64,000 nt of DNA from Arthrobacter sp. zg-Y1171 (GTDB taxonomy: Bacteria > Actinomycetota > Actinomycetes > Actinomycetales > Micrococcaceae): assembly GCF_025244845.1 (NCBI RefSeq), contig NZ_CP104264.1:3348001-3412000 (forward strand), read 5' to 3'. Positions 44,776 through 54,741 of this stretch are shown piece after piece (within the stretch, counting starts at the first letter, position 1; every line of letters begins with the position of its first letter). The position numbers were made by a program, and so were the translations under genes. Under the pieces are notes generated by a model, which was not told where the DNA came from, did no database searches, and saw nothing but the letters and a program-made list of their open reading frames with translations.

Positions 44776-46232
44776 TGTGCTTCTTTCGCCGGGGCCGCAT
44801 GCGTTTCCAAGGATACCGGCCTTCGCCGCCGCAGGGCCCAGCGGTCGGGGGCGCCGTTGAACGGTCCGCCCTGCGGATCGTCGACGCCGTGCCGGCGCAC
44901 GGGGTCGCCGTCGGGCTCCAGGATGTCGGACACCACCCGGTACATCAGATAGAGCGTGGCCAGCACGTGGCCCAGCACCGCCAGCACATAGTAGGGCGAA
45001 TCGAGGTTGTTCTCGGCCGCTCCGCCGGAGGTCTCTTTCGCGAGGTACATCCAGATAGCCCACCAGTGCATCACTTCGAAGAACTGCCAGATCAGGAAGT
45101 CGAGCCACCTCGGCCGGGCCAGGGCGACCAGGGGAATGAGCCAGAGGACAAACTGCGGCGAGTACACCTTGTTGGTGAGGACGAATGCCGCCACAATCAG
45201 GAAAACCAGCTGCGCCAGCCGCGGCCGCCGCCCGCAGCGCAGCGCCAGCACGGCGATTCCAAGGCACGCCAGCGCAAACAGCAGGTAAGCCCACAGATTG
45301 ATGAATTCGGGTCCGACGCCGGTTCCGCCGGCCCGCTCCACGGTCAGGTTCCAGGCGAACCAGATCGACGAGTAGCCCGCCGGGCGCTCCGCGGTGAACG
45401 TGAGGAAGAAGCGCCAGGACTCGTAATCGCGGAGCAGGAACGGCAGGTTGACGGCCAGCCAGGTTGCTGCCGCAGCCGTGAAGGTCAGCACCGCCGGCCG
45501 CAGGCGGAGTGTCCGCAGCGCGAGCACCAGCACGGCGCCGAGAATCAGCACGGGATAAAGCTTCAATGCGGCGCCCAGCCCGATCAGCACTCCTGCTGCC
45601 ACCGGACGGTTCCGGGCAAAAGCCAGCATGCCGGCCGTGGCCAGCATCACTGCGAAAATGTCCCAGTTGATGAACACCGACAGGATCGCCGCCGGGGCGA
45701 CGGCCACCATGGCTGCGTCCCATGGCCGGCGCCCGGCCAGGCGCATGGTTGCTATGACCGTGGCAATCCAGGCCCCCGTGGCCAGGAGCGCGTTGACGTC
45801 GAAATACTGCAGCGACCTCAGGGCCGTGCCGCCTTCGCCGGGAACCACCAGTGCGGTGGCACCGGCCAGGAGTCCCAGGAGGACCGGATACTCAAAAAGG
45901 GTGCCCTCCGTCAGGAACGGGAAAACGCCGTCGCCTATCCCCCGGGTACGGAAGAGCTCCGGCCAGTCCGAATAGCAGGCGGAGTAAAACTGGTCCGGAG
46001 TGCCCCAGCCGCCCGCACGGCAGGGAGTCTTAACCAGGACGGCCAGCAGCGCGGAGACGATCGTGAACAGGACCAGCACCCGTTCCACGGTGAAAAATCC
46101 GGGCGAGACCATGCCCGGGGCGGCGTGGCGGCCCATGGGGCCGCCGATGCCTTCCGCGAACTTCCTCAGGAACGGATCGTTGCGGGAGGGCGCCGCAATG
46201 CGCTGCGGGCCGCGCCGGGAGTTGGGCTGCAT
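44772..46232 (-). CDS. GT87 (DUF2029) polyprenyl-phosphate-sugar glycosyltransferase
   Basis: A 486-residue membrane enzyme with about ten hydrophobic helices and an acidic loop after the first helix. The segment VFPFLTEGTLFEYPVLLG and later SPQFVLWLIPLVALARP are typical of GT87/PimE-like lipid-sugar-using mannosyltransferases. It should transfer a hexose from a polyprenyl phosphate donor outside the membrane. The N-terminal about 40 residues are polar. It overlaps femAB (GTGA) and is divergent from ino1, consistent with a cell-envelope glycan role. Confidence 0.8.
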   Translation of the reverse strand: MQPNSRRGPQRIAAPSRNDPFLRKFAEGIGGPMGRHAAPGMVSPGFFTVERVLVLFTIVSALLAVLVKTPCRAGGWGTPDQFYSACYSDWPELFRTRGIGDGVFPFLTEGTLFEYPVLLGLLAGATALVVPGEGGTALRSLQYFDVNALLATGAWIATVIATMRLAGRRPWDAAMVAVAPAAILSVFINWDIFAVMLATAGMLAFARNRPVAAGVLIGLGAALKLYPVLILGAVLVLALRTLRLRPAVLTFTAAAATWLAVNLPFLLRDYESWRFFLTFTAERPAGYSSIWFAWNLTVERAGGTGVGPEFINLWAYLLFALACLGIAVLALRCGRRPRLAQLVFLIVAAFVLTNKVYSPQFVLWLIPLVALARPRWLDFLIWQFFEVMHWWAIWMYLAKETSGGAAENNLDSPYYVLAVLGHVLATLYLMYRVVSDILEPDGDPVRRHGVDDPQGGPFNGAPDRWALRRRRPVSLETHAAPAKEAQ

Positions 46233-46429
46233 GGGTCCAGTATCCACTAGCGAACCACCGCTTCGGTCCCGGCGGGGAACCGGGGAAACGGACGGGGTAA
46301 CGAGGGAAAATGCCCCTTGATGACCCGGCGGTCCGGACCCAAACCGAAGATGTGATGCCAAGCACGTAGACTGTGGAGGTTGTCTGCGCCGGGGGCGCAG
46401 CGTTCAACATTTTTCTTCAAAGGAGAACC

Positions 46430-47515
46430 GTGTCCGAGAACCCCATCCGGGTGGCAATTGTCGGTGTTGGAAACTGCGCAGCTTCGCTGGTGCAGGGTGT
46501 CCAGTACTACCGAAGCGCCGATCCCAACGAAACCGTCCCTGGCCTGATGCACGTGAAGTTCGGCGAATACCACGTCAATGACGTGCAGTTCGTTGCCGCG
46601 TTCGACGTCGACAGCAAGAAAGTCGGCCTTGACCTGGCTGATGCGATCGGCGCAAGCGAGAACAACACCATCAAGATCGCCGACGTCCCGCAGACCGGCA
46701 TCACCGTGCAGCGCGGGCACACCCTAGACGGGCTGGGCAAGTACTACCGGGAGACCATCACCGAATCCGATGCGTCGCCGGTGGACATTGTTGCCGCCCT
46801 TCGGGACAACGCGGTGGACGTTATGGTCTGCTACCTGCCGGTCGGTTCCGAGCAGGCTGCGAAGTTCTACGCCCAGTGCGCCATCGACGCCGGTGTCGCC
46901 TTCGTCAACGCGCTGCCCGTCTTTATTGCCGGCACCAAGGAGTGGGCGGATAAGTTCACCGCCGCCGGCGTGCCGATTGTCGGCGACGACATCAAGAGCC
47001 AGATCGGTGCGACCATCACGCACCGCGTCATGGCCAAGCTGTTCGAGGACCGCGGCGTCATCCTGGACCGCACGTACCAGCTGAATGTCGGCGGCAACAT
47101 GGACTTCAAGAACATGCTCGAACGCGAGCGCCTGGAATCCAAGAAGATTTCCAAGACGCAGGCCGTCACCTCCAATACCTCGGCCCACCTGAAGGCCGAC
47201 GACGTCCACATCGGCCCGTCGGACTACGTCGCGTGGCTCGATGACCGCAAATGGGCCTTCGTCCGCCTCGAGGGACGCAACTTCGGCGACGCTCCGGTGT
47301 CCCTGGAGTACAAGCTGGAGGTCTGGGACTCCCCCAACTCCGCCGGCGTCATCATCGATGCCGTGCGTGCCGCCAAGATCGCCCTGGACCGCGGCGTCGG
47401 CGGTCCCATCCTCTCGGCCTCGAGCTACTTCATGAAGTCGCCGCCGGAGCAGTACAACGATGACCTCGCCAAGGAAAAGGTAGAGCAGTTCATCCGCGGC
47501 GAGGTCGAGCGCTAG
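46430..47515 (+). CDS. ino1: inositol-3-phosphate synthase
   Basis: A 361-residue NAD-dependent enzyme. The NAD-binding sequence [13 protein letters not shown] is near the start, followed by the family segment [14 protein letters not shown] and the catalytic [15 protein letters not shown] region. It converts glucose 6-phosphate to 1D-myo-inositol 3-phosphate, the precursor of phosphatidylinositol and mycothiol. The GTG start has AAAGGAGAA ahead. mshA, which uses this product, lies about 3 kb away. A bidirectional hairpin follows the gene. Confidence 0.96.
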   Translation: MSENPIRVAIVGVGNCAASLVQGVQYYRSADPNETVPGLMHVKFGEYHVNDVQFVAAFDVDSKKVGLDLADAIGASENNTIKIADVPQTGITVQRGHTLDGLGKYYRETITESDASPVDIVAALRDNAVDVMVCYLPVGSEQAAKFYAQCAIDAGVAFVNALPVFIAGTKEWADKFTAAGVPIVGDDIKSQIGATITHRVMAKLFEDRGVILDRTYQLNVGGNMDFKNMLERERLESKKISKTQAVTSNTSAHLKADDVHIGPSDYVAWLDDRKWAFVRLEGRNFGDAPVSLEYKLEVWDSPNSAGVIIDAVRAAKIALDRGVGGPILSASSYFMKSPPEQYNDDLAKEKVEQFIRGEVER

Positions 47516-47528
47516 GACCCCGGCAGCA

Positions 47529-47570
47529 CAAGGCCCCCGTCCCCGGAACGCTCCGGGACCGGGGGCCTTG
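47529..47570. terminator. bidirectional hairpin terminator after ino1
   Basis: CAAGGCCCCC pairs with GGGGGCCTTG as the base of a longer GC-rich stem with small mismatches in its upper part. It lies between the convergent ino1 and fhs genes. Confidence 0.8.
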
Positions 47571-47607
47571 CCGTGCCCGGTCCTCCCCCGGGCCCCGGAC
47601 CTGAATC

Positions 47608-49293
47608 CTAGATAAGTCCGCTCGGCGTCCCGTCCGCGGCGACACCCATGCGCAGCGCCGCAGGTTCCCTGGGCAATCCCGGCATGGTCATGACCGCCCC
47701 GGTCAGGGCCACCACGAAGCCGGCCCCGGTCTTGATGGACAGATCCCGCACGTGCAGGGTGAAGCCCGACGGCGCGCCCAGGGCCGCGGGGTCGTCGGAG
47801 AAGGAGTACGGCGTTTTGGCCATGCAGACCGGCAGGTGCTCCAGTCCCCGCGCCGCAATCTCCTCCAGCCGGCGCAGCGCGGCCGGGGCAAATTCGACGT
47901 CGGCGGCACCGTAAATCTCCCGGGCCACGGCCCGGATCTTCTGCTCCACCGGCAGCTCGTCCCGATAGAGGAACCGGAAGTCCGCCGGCCGCTCCAGGGC
48001 CCGGAGCACCGCCGCAGCCAGGTCATCGCCGCCCGTTCCGCCGCCGCCGTGCGCCCACACCTCGGCCACTGCAGCGCTGACGCCCTGCTCGGCGCACCAG
48101 TCCATCAGCCAGCGCAGTTCGGCATCCGTATCGGTGCTGAAGCGGTTGACCGCCACCACGGGGTTGATCCCGAACCGGCGGACGTTCTCCAGGTGCCGGT
48201 GCAGGTTGACGACGCCGGCCCGCAGTGCAGGAAGGTTCTCCGCCGCCAGGCCGGTCTTGGGCACGCCCCCGTGCATCTTCAGGGCACGGACGGTGGCCAC
48301 CACCACTATGGCGTCCGGGGCGACATCCGCCACCCGGGACTTGATGTCCAGGTACTTCTCCGCCCCGAGGTCCGCCCCGAACCCGGCTTCCGTCACAACG
48401 AGGTCGGCCAGGCGGAGGGCAGCGGACGTGGCAATGACCGAATTGCAGCCGTGCGCGATGTTGGCGAACGGCCCGCCGTGGACGAGGGCCGGGGTTCCGG
48501 CCAGGGTCTGCACCAGGTTCGGTTTCAGTGCGTCGCGCAGCAGCAGCGTCATGGCGCCCTGCGCGCCGAGATCGGCAACGGTGACGGGCCGCCGGTCGTA
48601 GGTGTAGCCGACGGTGATCCGGGACAGGCGTTCCGTGAGGTCCGCCAGGTTCCGGGCGAGGCAGAAAACAGCCATCACCTCCGAGGCCACGGTGATGTCG
48701 AAGCCGTCCTGCCGCGGCACGCCCTGGGCCGGTCCGCCGAGGCCGATGACGACGTCGCGCAGGGCGCGGTCATTCATGTCCAGGACGCGTTTGATGGTGA
48801 TGCGCCGCGGATCCAGGCCCAGCTGGTTGCCTTGGAAGATGTGGTTGTCCAGCAGTGCGGCCAGTGCATTGTTCGCCGAGGTAATGGCGTGGAAATCGCC
48901 GGTGAAATGCAGGTTAATGTCCTCCATGGGCACCACCTGCGAGTAGCCGCCGCCGGTGGCGCCTCCCTTCATACCGAGAACCGGACCCATGGACGGCTCA
49001 CGCAGGGCAATCATCACGTTTTCCCCGGCCCGGTGCAGGGCGTCCGCCAGACCCACCGTCACAGTTGATTTGCCTTCACCGGCAGGCGTGGGGCTCATGG
49101 CCGTCACCAGGACCACCCGGCCGCGGACCGAATCCTCCCGCAGGAGCGCCGGGTCGATTTTCGCCTTGTACCGTCCGTAGGATTCCAGGGCGGCGTCGGG
49201 AATCGACGCGGCGCGGGCAATCTCCGTGATCGGCAGCAGGCGGGCCGCCCGGGAAATTTCGAGGTCCGAGGGCATATCGGCACTGATACGCAT
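47608..49293 (-). CDS. fhs: formate-tetrahydrofolate ligase
   Basis: A 561-residue enzyme, normal family length. It has the P-loop [19 protein letters not shown], the conserved [13 protein letters not shown] motif and the [18 protein letters not shown] segment ([13 protein letters not shown]). It makes 10-formyl-THF from formate and ATP for purine and formyl-Met synthesis. GGAAGGAA lies before the ATG. Gene order ino1-fhs-mshA places it between the two inositol-related genes, but no functional link is evident. Confidence 0.96.
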   Translation of the reverse strand: MRISADMPSDLEISRAARLLPITEIARAASIPDAALESYGRYKAKIDPALLREDSVRGRVVLVTAMSPTPAGEGKSTVTVGLADALHRAGENVMIALREPSMGPVLGMKGGATGGGYSQVVPMEDINLHFTGDFHAITSANNALAALLDNHIFQGNQLGLDPRRITIKRVLDMNDRALRDVVIGLGGPAQGVPRQDGFDITVASEVMAVFCLARNLADLTERLSRITVGYTYDRRPVTVADLGAQGAMTLLLRDALKPNLVQTLAGTPALVHGGPFANIAHGCNSVIATSAALRLADLVVTEAGFGADLGAEKYLDIKSRVADVAPDAIVVVATVRALKMHGGVPKTGLAAENLPALRAGVVNLHRHLENVRRFGINPVVAVNRFSTDTDAELRWLMDWCAEQGVSAAVAEVWAHGGGGTGGDDLAAAVLRALERPADFRFLYRDELPVEQKIRAVAREIYGAADVEFAPAALRRLEEIAARGLEHLPVCMAKTPYSFSDDPAALGAPSGFTLHVRDLSIKTGAGFVVALTGAVMTMPGLPREPAALRMGVAADGTPSGLI

Positions 49294-49400
49294 GTTCTGC
49301 GTTCCTTCCGCTGTGCCGTCAACGGATTCGCTGGACGGCTGCTGGTCGCTGGATGGAAGCCAAGCTACCAGCAGTGCCGGCCCGCGGGGGCTGCTTCGGC

Positions 49401-50645
49401 CTACTTGCGCACGGAACGGCTGGCGAACTGGTCCGCTGCCTCGCGGTAGCTTTCCGCCGTCAGCATGGCTGTCCGGCGCCAGCCGAACGCCTGGGCATGG
49501 GCGGCCGCGCCTTCTCCGAGCGCACGACGGCGGTCGGTGCCGTCGTAGAGTGCCTCCAGTTCGGCGGCCCACCGGCCCGGGGCGTGGCCGTCAACGAGAA
49601 CGCCGCTGCTGCCGTTGCGCACGGCCTTGGGCAGCCCGCCCACGTTGGCGGCGAGGACAGGGGTGCCGCAGGCCTGGGCCTCGAGGGCAACCAGGCCGAA
49701 TGATTCGCTGAAGGAAGGCACGGCCACAACGTCGGCGGACCGGAACCAGGCAGCGAGCTGGTGCGGCTCGACCGGCGGGCGCAGGGACACCGTGTCCTGC
49801 AGTCCCAGCCGGCGGACCAGCGGTGCCAGGTCAAGCACGGAGGAGCCGCTGCCGGCGCCGAGGATGCTTACGCGCAGGGGAATGTCCGGCCGGCGGCGGC
49901 GCAGCTCGGCGGCGGCCTCCACCAGGATCTGAGGGCCCTTCATGCGCTGGATCCGGCCGGCAAAGACCACATGGAAGACCCCGGGGAGGAAGCCCATTCC
50001 GGCCTGCACTCCGGGCCTGCCGCGTGGTGAAAACACATTCAGGTCCACGCCCGGCGCCACCACGTCCACAGACTCCGGATCGGCTCCGTAGAGCGTTTCC
50101 AGTTCGGCTGCCTCGGTGCTGGTATTGGCTATCAACCGGGTGGCGCCGCGGACTATCTGCTCCTCGCCGTCGATCCGGATCTGCGGCTCGAGCGCCTCGC
50201 CGGGCTGCCCCTGCAGGTTCTTGACCCGAGCCATGGTGTGCATGGTGTGGACCAGCGGAAGGTCCCACTGCTGCGCCACGGATAGTCCTGCGGCGCCTGA
50301 AACCCAGTAGTGGGAGTGGACAACGTCGAAACCGCCGTCCAGCAGGAACGGCTGCGCTTCTGCCACCGCGCCGGCCAGATCCAGGTACGGCAACTGTTCC
50401 TTGGCCACCTTGCGGACGGGACCGGCAACCACGTGGCGAACCTTCACCCCGGGGGCCAGGGCAACGTCGGCGGTCTGCAGCGGGTCGGTCGCCCGGGTGA
50501 AGATCTCCACCTCAGTACCTGCGCGTGCCAGTTCGAGGGCGACGGACCGGACGTAGACGTTCATGCCGCCGGCATCACCGGACCCGGGCTGTTCAAGCGG
50601 GGAGGTATGAAGGGAGAGCATGGCCACACGCTTGACCTGGGGCAC
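49401..50645 (-). CDS. mshA: D-inositol-3-phosphate glycosyltransferase (mycothiol synthesis)
   Basis: A 414-residue GT4 enzyme. It carries the glycine-rich [20 protein letters not shown] near residue 15-34 and the EX7E motif [20 protein letters not shown]. It transfers GlcNAc from UDP-GlcNAc to inositol 3-phosphate, the first step of mycothiol synthesis. The GTG at 50645 is preceded by GGAAGGGAG; the in-frame sequence further upstream has no family similarity. It follows the ino1 gene region, which supplies its acceptor. Confidence 0.94.
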   Translation of the reverse strand: MPQVKRVAMLSLHTSPLEQPGSGDAGGMNVYVRSVALELARAGTEVEIFTRATDPLQTADVALAPGVKVRHVVAGPVRKVAKEQLPYLDLAGAVAEAQPFLLDGGFDVVHSHYWVSGAAGLSVAQQWDLPLVHTMHTMARVKNLQGQPGEALEPQIRIDGEEQIVRGATRLIANTSTEAAELETLYGADPESVDVVAPGVDLNVFSPRGRPGVQAGMGFLPGVFHVVFAGRIQRMKGPQILVEAAAELRRRRPDIPLRVSILGAGSGSSVLDLAPLVRRLGLQDTVSLRPPVEPHQLAAWFRSADVVAVPSFSESFGLVALEAQACGTPVLAANVGGLPKAVRNGSSGVLVDGHAPGRWAAELEALYDGTDRRRALGEGAAAHAQAFGWRRTAMLTAESYREAADQFASRSVRK

Positions 50646-50828
50646 TTCGCTCCCTTCCTGACCGTTATCTTCTCTATCGACTTTATAACGCCACGGGCTC
50701 GAGCTTTGTTTCCTGTCAGCCAGAACACGTCCGTCCCCTCGCCTCCGGACGCCGGGCACGGCACTGCCCGGCACCCCAAGGGAGGCGCCGGGCAGTGACG
50801 GTTGACCAGGTCCGGGCGGGTACTTCGA

Positions 50829-51134
50829 TTACTTGACGGAATTGAAGTAGTGCATCAGCAGGTGACCCTGTTCGCCTTTCAGGGCCGCGTCCATCCGGGC
50901 ATGGTGGACGGCATTGGAACGGAGAAAGGAGCTCCGCAGGCGCTTGAGCATTGTGTACACCCCCTTGGCTGCGCGTCGCAGGACAGGAGCGGCCTGTTCC
51001 GGAGGCCGGGCACGGGGCAGCAGCGGCTCGTCGCTGCCGGCGGCGTCATAGGGCAGCCGGTCCGGAAGTCCGGGCCGTGGGCCGGGTTGGTTGGTTTTGG
51101 GCAGAGTGGTATTGGGCAGGGGCAATTCAGGCAT
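50829..51134 (-). CDS. small protein of unknown function (101 aa)
   Basis: A 101-residue protein. The N-terminal half is Pro/Arg-rich (KTNQPGPRPGLPDRL), and the basic C-terminal half ends HLLMHYFNSVK. Third codon positions are strongly GC, as in real genes here. A GGAG lies six bases before the ATG. It is 183 bp upstream of mshA on the same strand. No domain is recognised. Confidence 0.6.
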   Translation of the reverse strand: MPELPLPNTTLPKTNQPGPRPGLPDRLPYDAAGSDEPLLPRARPPEQAAPVLRRAAKGVYTMLKRLRSSFLRSNAVHHARMDAALKGEQGHLLMHYFNSVK

Positions 51135-51442
51135 TGGAAGCTCCGACGGGGAGGCGCAAAAAAGGGCGCAAAAGAATAAGCGGATAAAAGGACGTCGAAA
51201 TGACGCAGGAAACCAATAAAGGACGTTAAAGCGACGTCAAGGCGATTTGCGGTAAATACCCGACCATGACGCGGCAATGTCTTTCAAAGGGGAATTCCGG
51301 CTGCGGTTCCGCACACACCCGATACACGGGTTCCGCCAACTTCCCCTGGAAACGAGGGGTGCCCAAAGAGCGGGTGTGGAGTCGGACGGAAGTGCGCGGT
51401 GCTTGCCCCGGTGGCGTGGACGGCTTGCCGGGCCGGCAGCGT
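51135..51442. other. non-coding region with ACGT-type short repeats
   Basis: About 310 bp with no supported gene. The stretch near 51188-51240 contains GGACGTCGAAATGACG and GGACGTTAAAGCGACGTC, repeated GACGT cores that may be operator or promoter elements. A 67-codon plus-strand frame overlaps it without a convincing ribosome site. Confidence 0.5.
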
Positions 51443-51607
51443 TTACGCTGAAACGGCCGACCAGCTGGCAGTCACGGTAAACCGGGAAGCGGCATAGGGC
51501 CGACCGGGGAGGACCGAAGGCGGTACCTGCGGATTCCGGAAGGACGGCCGGAGATTGCCGCCGGTGTTGCCACCGGTAACTACGATGTGAATTCCATTAG
51601 TGTTCAT
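51443..51607 (-). CDS. candidate 54-residue peptide with strong ribosome-binding site
   Basis: An ATG is preceded by CAGGAGGTGGAGATTG, an almost ideal Shine-Dalgarno spaced about six bases. The 54 residues begin MNTNGIHIVVTGGNTGG, then are Pro/Arg/Ser-rich, without a signal peptide or known domain. Codons show a GC-rich third position, but the gene is short. It lies upstream of the 101-residue protein and mshA on the same strand. It could be a leader peptide or a small regulator; confidence is moderate. Confidence 0.45.
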   Translation of the reverse strand: MNTNGIHIVVTGGNTGGNLRPSFRNPQVPPSVLPGRPYAASRFTVTASWSAVSA

Positions 51608-51825
51608 CAATCTCCACCTCCTGTTCGCGGTACCCGGGGTACTGGAGCCTGGCGTGGCTGCAGAAGCAGCTACATAAGCAGGGAATCCAGTTCGGTCTAT
51701 TGCGGACAATTAATGTGCCCGCAAAAGAAAGGTACAACAGAGTTCGTGGCCCTGCCAAGCACTTTCACAAAATTCCCTAAAAAACTTTTATTCCAGGGTC
51801 GTGCGGGCAGGGCCGTATCGCGGTA

Positions 51826-52482
51826 CTAGAGGTTCCAGCCGACAACGGCGGGCGTGTGTTTGTCCCAACCGAGGGTGCAGACCGCTGCGGTGCTGAGCGC
51901 AAAGTGCCGGCCCATCTCCGGGGCAAGGCCGAGCCAGCGGGCCGCCAGGATACGGAGGAAATGGCCGTGCGCCACGAGCAGGACCTTCTCCACCGGCGTC
52001 GCCTCGGGGTCGCGGTCCATTTCGGTGCCGCAGCCGGCCTGCACGGAGGAGATGATGAGGTCGGCCCGTGCGGCAACCTGTGCCAGGGTCTCCCCGTTGG
52101 GCACGCCGTCCTTCCAGATCAGGTACCCGGGATTCTCGGCGCGGACCTGCCGGCTGTTGCGGCCCTCGTTGTCGCCGTAGTCCCACTCGTGGGCGTGCGG
52201 AACCACCTCGGCGTCGGGGTAACCCACCAGTTCGGCGGTGCGGCGGGCACGGATCAGCGGAGAGGTCAGTACCCGGTCAAAGGTCACCGGACCGATCTTG
52301 GCCCGCGCGGCCTCAGCCTGGGCTTCCCCCTCGGCCGTAAGGGGGATATCCGTCAGGCCGGTGTAGTTGCCTTCCCGGGACCATTCGGTTTCCCCGTGGC
52401 GCAGCAGCCAGAGGCGGGGCAGCCGGGTTCCGGACGGAGTCAGGTCCGGAACTGCCGGTCCGAAGTTTTCCCCGTTGCTCAT
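51826..52482 (-). CDS. histidine phosphatase family (phosphoglycerate mutase-like) protein
   Basis: A 218-residue phosphatase. The catalytic motif is LWLLRHGETEWS (phospho-histidine), with a second active-site histidine in LLVAHGHFLRIL and a conserved RRTAELVG segment. It is broad-specificity or phosphosugar-type, cytoplasmic. Its ATG overlaps the cca stop by four bases (ATGA), so it is co-translated with the tRNA nucleotidyltransferase. Confidence 0.93.
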   Translation of the reverse strand: MSNGENFGPAVPDLTPSGTRLPRLWLLRHGETEWSREGNYTGLTDIPLTAEGEAQAEAARAKIGPVTFDRVLTSPLIRARRTAELVGYPDAEVVPHAHEWDYGDNEGRNSRQVRAENPGYLIWKDGVPNGETLAQVAARADLIISSVQAGCGTEMDRDPEATPVEKVLLVAHGHFLRILAARWLGLAPEMGRHFALSTAAVCTLGWDKHTPAVVGWNL

Positions 52483-54005
52483 TTTTCGCTGTCCTTCACA
52501 TTCGTACCTGATACTTCCGGTTCCCGCTGGGGTTCCTTTTCCGTTGTATCAGGTGCTGTGCCAGCGGCAGCAATCGGGTTCTCCGGCTGTTCCGCCCACC
52601 AGGCGCGGAGCAGCTGCGCTGTTTCGGCCTCGCTCCGCGGACCGTTTTCCATCCGTTCCTCCAGCAGGAACCGGTACGCGCGGCCCACCACCGGCCCGGG
52701 ACGGATCTGCAGCAGGGCCATGATCTGTTCGCCGTCCAGGTCCGGACGGATCGCGGCCAGCTCTTCCTGCTCGGCCAGGACAGCAATGCGCTGCTCCAAA
52801 TCGTCGTAGGCGAAAGCCAGCCGTTCGGCCTTGCGGCGGTTGCGGGTGGTGACATCGGAGCGCGTGAGCCGGTGCAGCCGCTGCAGCAGCGGACCGGCGT
52901 CGTTGACGTAGCGGCGCACTGCCGAGTCGGTCCAGCCTGCATCGCCGTAGCCGTAGAAGCGCATGTGCAGTTCCACCAGCCGGGCCACGGCCTTGATGGT
53001 GTCATTGTCGAACCGCAGGGCCTTCATCCGCTTCGCGGTCAGCTTGGCGCCGACGGCGTCGTGGTGCAGGAAGCTCACGGATCCGGTTGACTCAAAACGG
53101 CGGGTGGAGGGTTTTCCGACGTCGTGCATCAGGGCCGCGAAGCGCAGCACGAAATCCGGTGCCGGCACCGGACCGTCGCTGTCGGTTTCCAGTTCGCACG
53201 CCTGGCGGAGGACCGTCAGCGAGTGCTGGTACACGTCCTTGTGCCGGTGGTGCTCGTCAATCTCGAGGCGCAGTGCCGAGACCTCGGGCAGCACGTGGTC
53301 GGCCAGGCCGCTCTCCACGAGCAGGTTCACGCCGGTCCACGGCGCCTTGCCGCAGATCAGCTTGGTCAATTCGTCCCGGACCCGTTCGGCGGAGATGATT
53401 TCGATCCGCCCGGCCATGTCCCGCATCGCTTCAAAAACGTCCGGCGCCACCTCCACGCCCAGCTGGGAGGCGAACCGTGCGGCCCGCATCATGCGCAGCG
53501 GATCGTCGGAGAACGACGTCGACGGCGCACCGGGGGTACGCACCATACCGGCATGCAGGTCGCGGGCTCCGCCAAAGGGATCCACCAGTTCCATCGACGG
53601 CAGCCGCAGCGCCATTGCGTTCATGGTGAAGTCGCGGCGGTACAGATCGTCTTCAAGCTTGTCGCCGAAAGCCACGGAGGGCTTGCGGGAGTCGGGATCA
53701 TAGGCATCGGCACGGTAGGTGGTGACCTCCACCTGGAAGCCGTCCTTGCGCATTCCGATGGTGCCGAACTCCCGGCCGATCTCCCAGTAAGTGTCGGCCC
53801 AGCCCTTGATCACCCGGATGATGTCGTCCGGGCGCGCGTTGGTGGTGAAATCCAGGTCCGGGGAAACCCTGCCCAGGAACAGGTCGCGGACGGGACCGCC
53901 TACGAGCGAAAGCTCGTACCCGGCATCCTCGAAACGCGCCCCGAGTTCCGGGATCACCTCGGGTAACGGGGACTTCAAGGCCGAACTATCAAAAAGGTGC
54001 ACCAT
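52479..54005 (-). CDS. cca: CCA tRNA nucleotidyltransferase
   Basis: A 508-residue class II polymerase. The head region has GGPVRDLFLGRVSPDLDF, with the catalytic DxD in DLDF. The RRDFTMNAMALRL segment and an HD-like domain FAALMHDVGKP follow. It adds or repairs the CCA 3' end of tRNA. The acidic C-terminal tail of about 50 residues is unusual. It overlaps the histidine-phosphatase gene (ATGA). It is divergent from the NUDIX gene, in the usual actinobacterial order near murJ and trxB. Confidence 0.95.
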   Translation of the reverse strand: MVHLFDSSALKSPLPEVIPELGARFEDAGYELSLVGGPVRDLFLGRVSPDLDFTTNARPDDIIRVIKGWADTYWEIGREFGTIGMRKDGFQVEVTTYRADAYDPDSRKPSVAFGDKLEDDLYRRDFTMNAMALRLPSMELVDPFGGARDLHAGMVRTPGAPSTSFSDDPLRMMRAARFASQLGVEVAPDVFEAMRDMAGRIEIISAERVRDELTKLICGKAPWTGVNLLVESGLADHVLPEVSALRLEIDEHHRHKDVYQHSLTVLRQACELETDSDGPVPAPDFVLRFAALMHDVGKPSTRRFESTGSVSFLHHDAVGAKLTAKRMKALRFDNDTIKAVARLVELHMRFYGYGDAGWTDSAVRRYVNDAGPLLQRLHRLTRSDVTTRNRRKAERLAFAYDDLEQRIAVLAEQEELAAIRPDLDGEQIMALLQIRPGPVVGRAYRFLLEERMENGPRSEAETAQLLRAWWAEQPENPIAAAGTAPDTTEKEPQREPEVSGTNVKDSEK

Positions 54006-54148
54006 AGTGCTTTAAGCCTGCCAGATAAAACGGTGAAGGCCGACAAGGGGTGGGAGCCGGAGCGCGGACACGCCGAGGGTTCCCGCTTCCTCTCCGGCAG
54101 CCCGCATAACAGTCATCATCCCCCGGCAAAGATCGTTACAGTGGGAGT

Positions 54149-54679
54149 ATGGCCCATCCCGTACCGAGCGCGCCCAAGCGGACCCCGTTGACTGCGTCAA
54201 TGGGTGGCGCCGGTGCGCATTCGGTACATGCCCCCCTCCCAACGGTGGAGGAGGTTTCTGCCGGCGGGATTGTGGTCGACACCTCAACGGAGCAGTTGCA
54301 CGTGGCGATTATTGCCCGCCTGAACCGCGGCGGCCGGCTGGAATGGTGCCTACCGAAGGGCCACCCGGAAAACGACGAAGACAGCCAGGCTGCTGCCATC
54401 CGCGAAATTGCGGAGGAAACGGGCATCGACGGCCGCATCCTGACGGCGCTGGGCAGCATCGATTACTGGTTTACGGTCAGCGGGCACCGGGTGCATAAGA
54501 CGGTCCACCACTTCCTCCTGGAAGCCTGCGGCGGGCACCTGACCATCGAGAACGATCCGGACCACGAAGCTGTGGACGTCGCCTGGGTTCCGCTGGCGGA
54601 GCTCGGCCGGAGGCTCTCCTTCCCCAACGAGCGCCGCATCGCGGACCTCGCCCGCGAGATCCTCCCCCGCTACCTGTGA
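54149..54679 (+). CDS. NUDIX hydrolase
   Basis: A 176-residue hydrolase. A complete Nudix box lies at residues 71-93 (GX5EX7REUXEEXGU, reading GHPENDE...REIAEETGI). The N-terminal about 35 residues are Pro/Ala-rich and probably flexible. It hydrolyses nucleoside diphosphates linked to another moiety. GTGGGAG precedes the ATG. It is divergent from cca and starts the NUDIX-murJ-trxB run. The substrate is unknown. Confidence 0.93.
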   Translation: MAHPVPSAPKRTPLTASMGGAGAHSVHAPLPTVEEVSAGGIVVDTSTEQLHVAIIARLNRGGRLEWCLPKGHPENDEDSQAAAIREIAEETGIDGRILTALGSIDYWFTVSGHRVHKTVHHFLLEACGGHLTIENDPDHEAVDVAWVPLAELGRRLSFPNERRIADLAREILPRYL

Positions 54680-54741
54680 CTCCCCCGGTGCGCAGCGCCG
54701 TTTGAGGCAATCCGTACCGGAGGTGAGAACATAGGGTCACG

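Noticed and set aside
43684..45723. Single long minus-strand frame spanning FemAB and part of GT87
   Set aside because: The upstream part is a shadow of the GT87 gene; FemAB begins at the GTG overlapping the GT87 stop.
51277..51480. 67-codon plus-strand frame near the mshA leader
   Set aside because: No convincing Shine-Dalgarno, overlap with the better-supported 54-codon minus-strand frame, and an arginine-rich composition typical of shadow frames.
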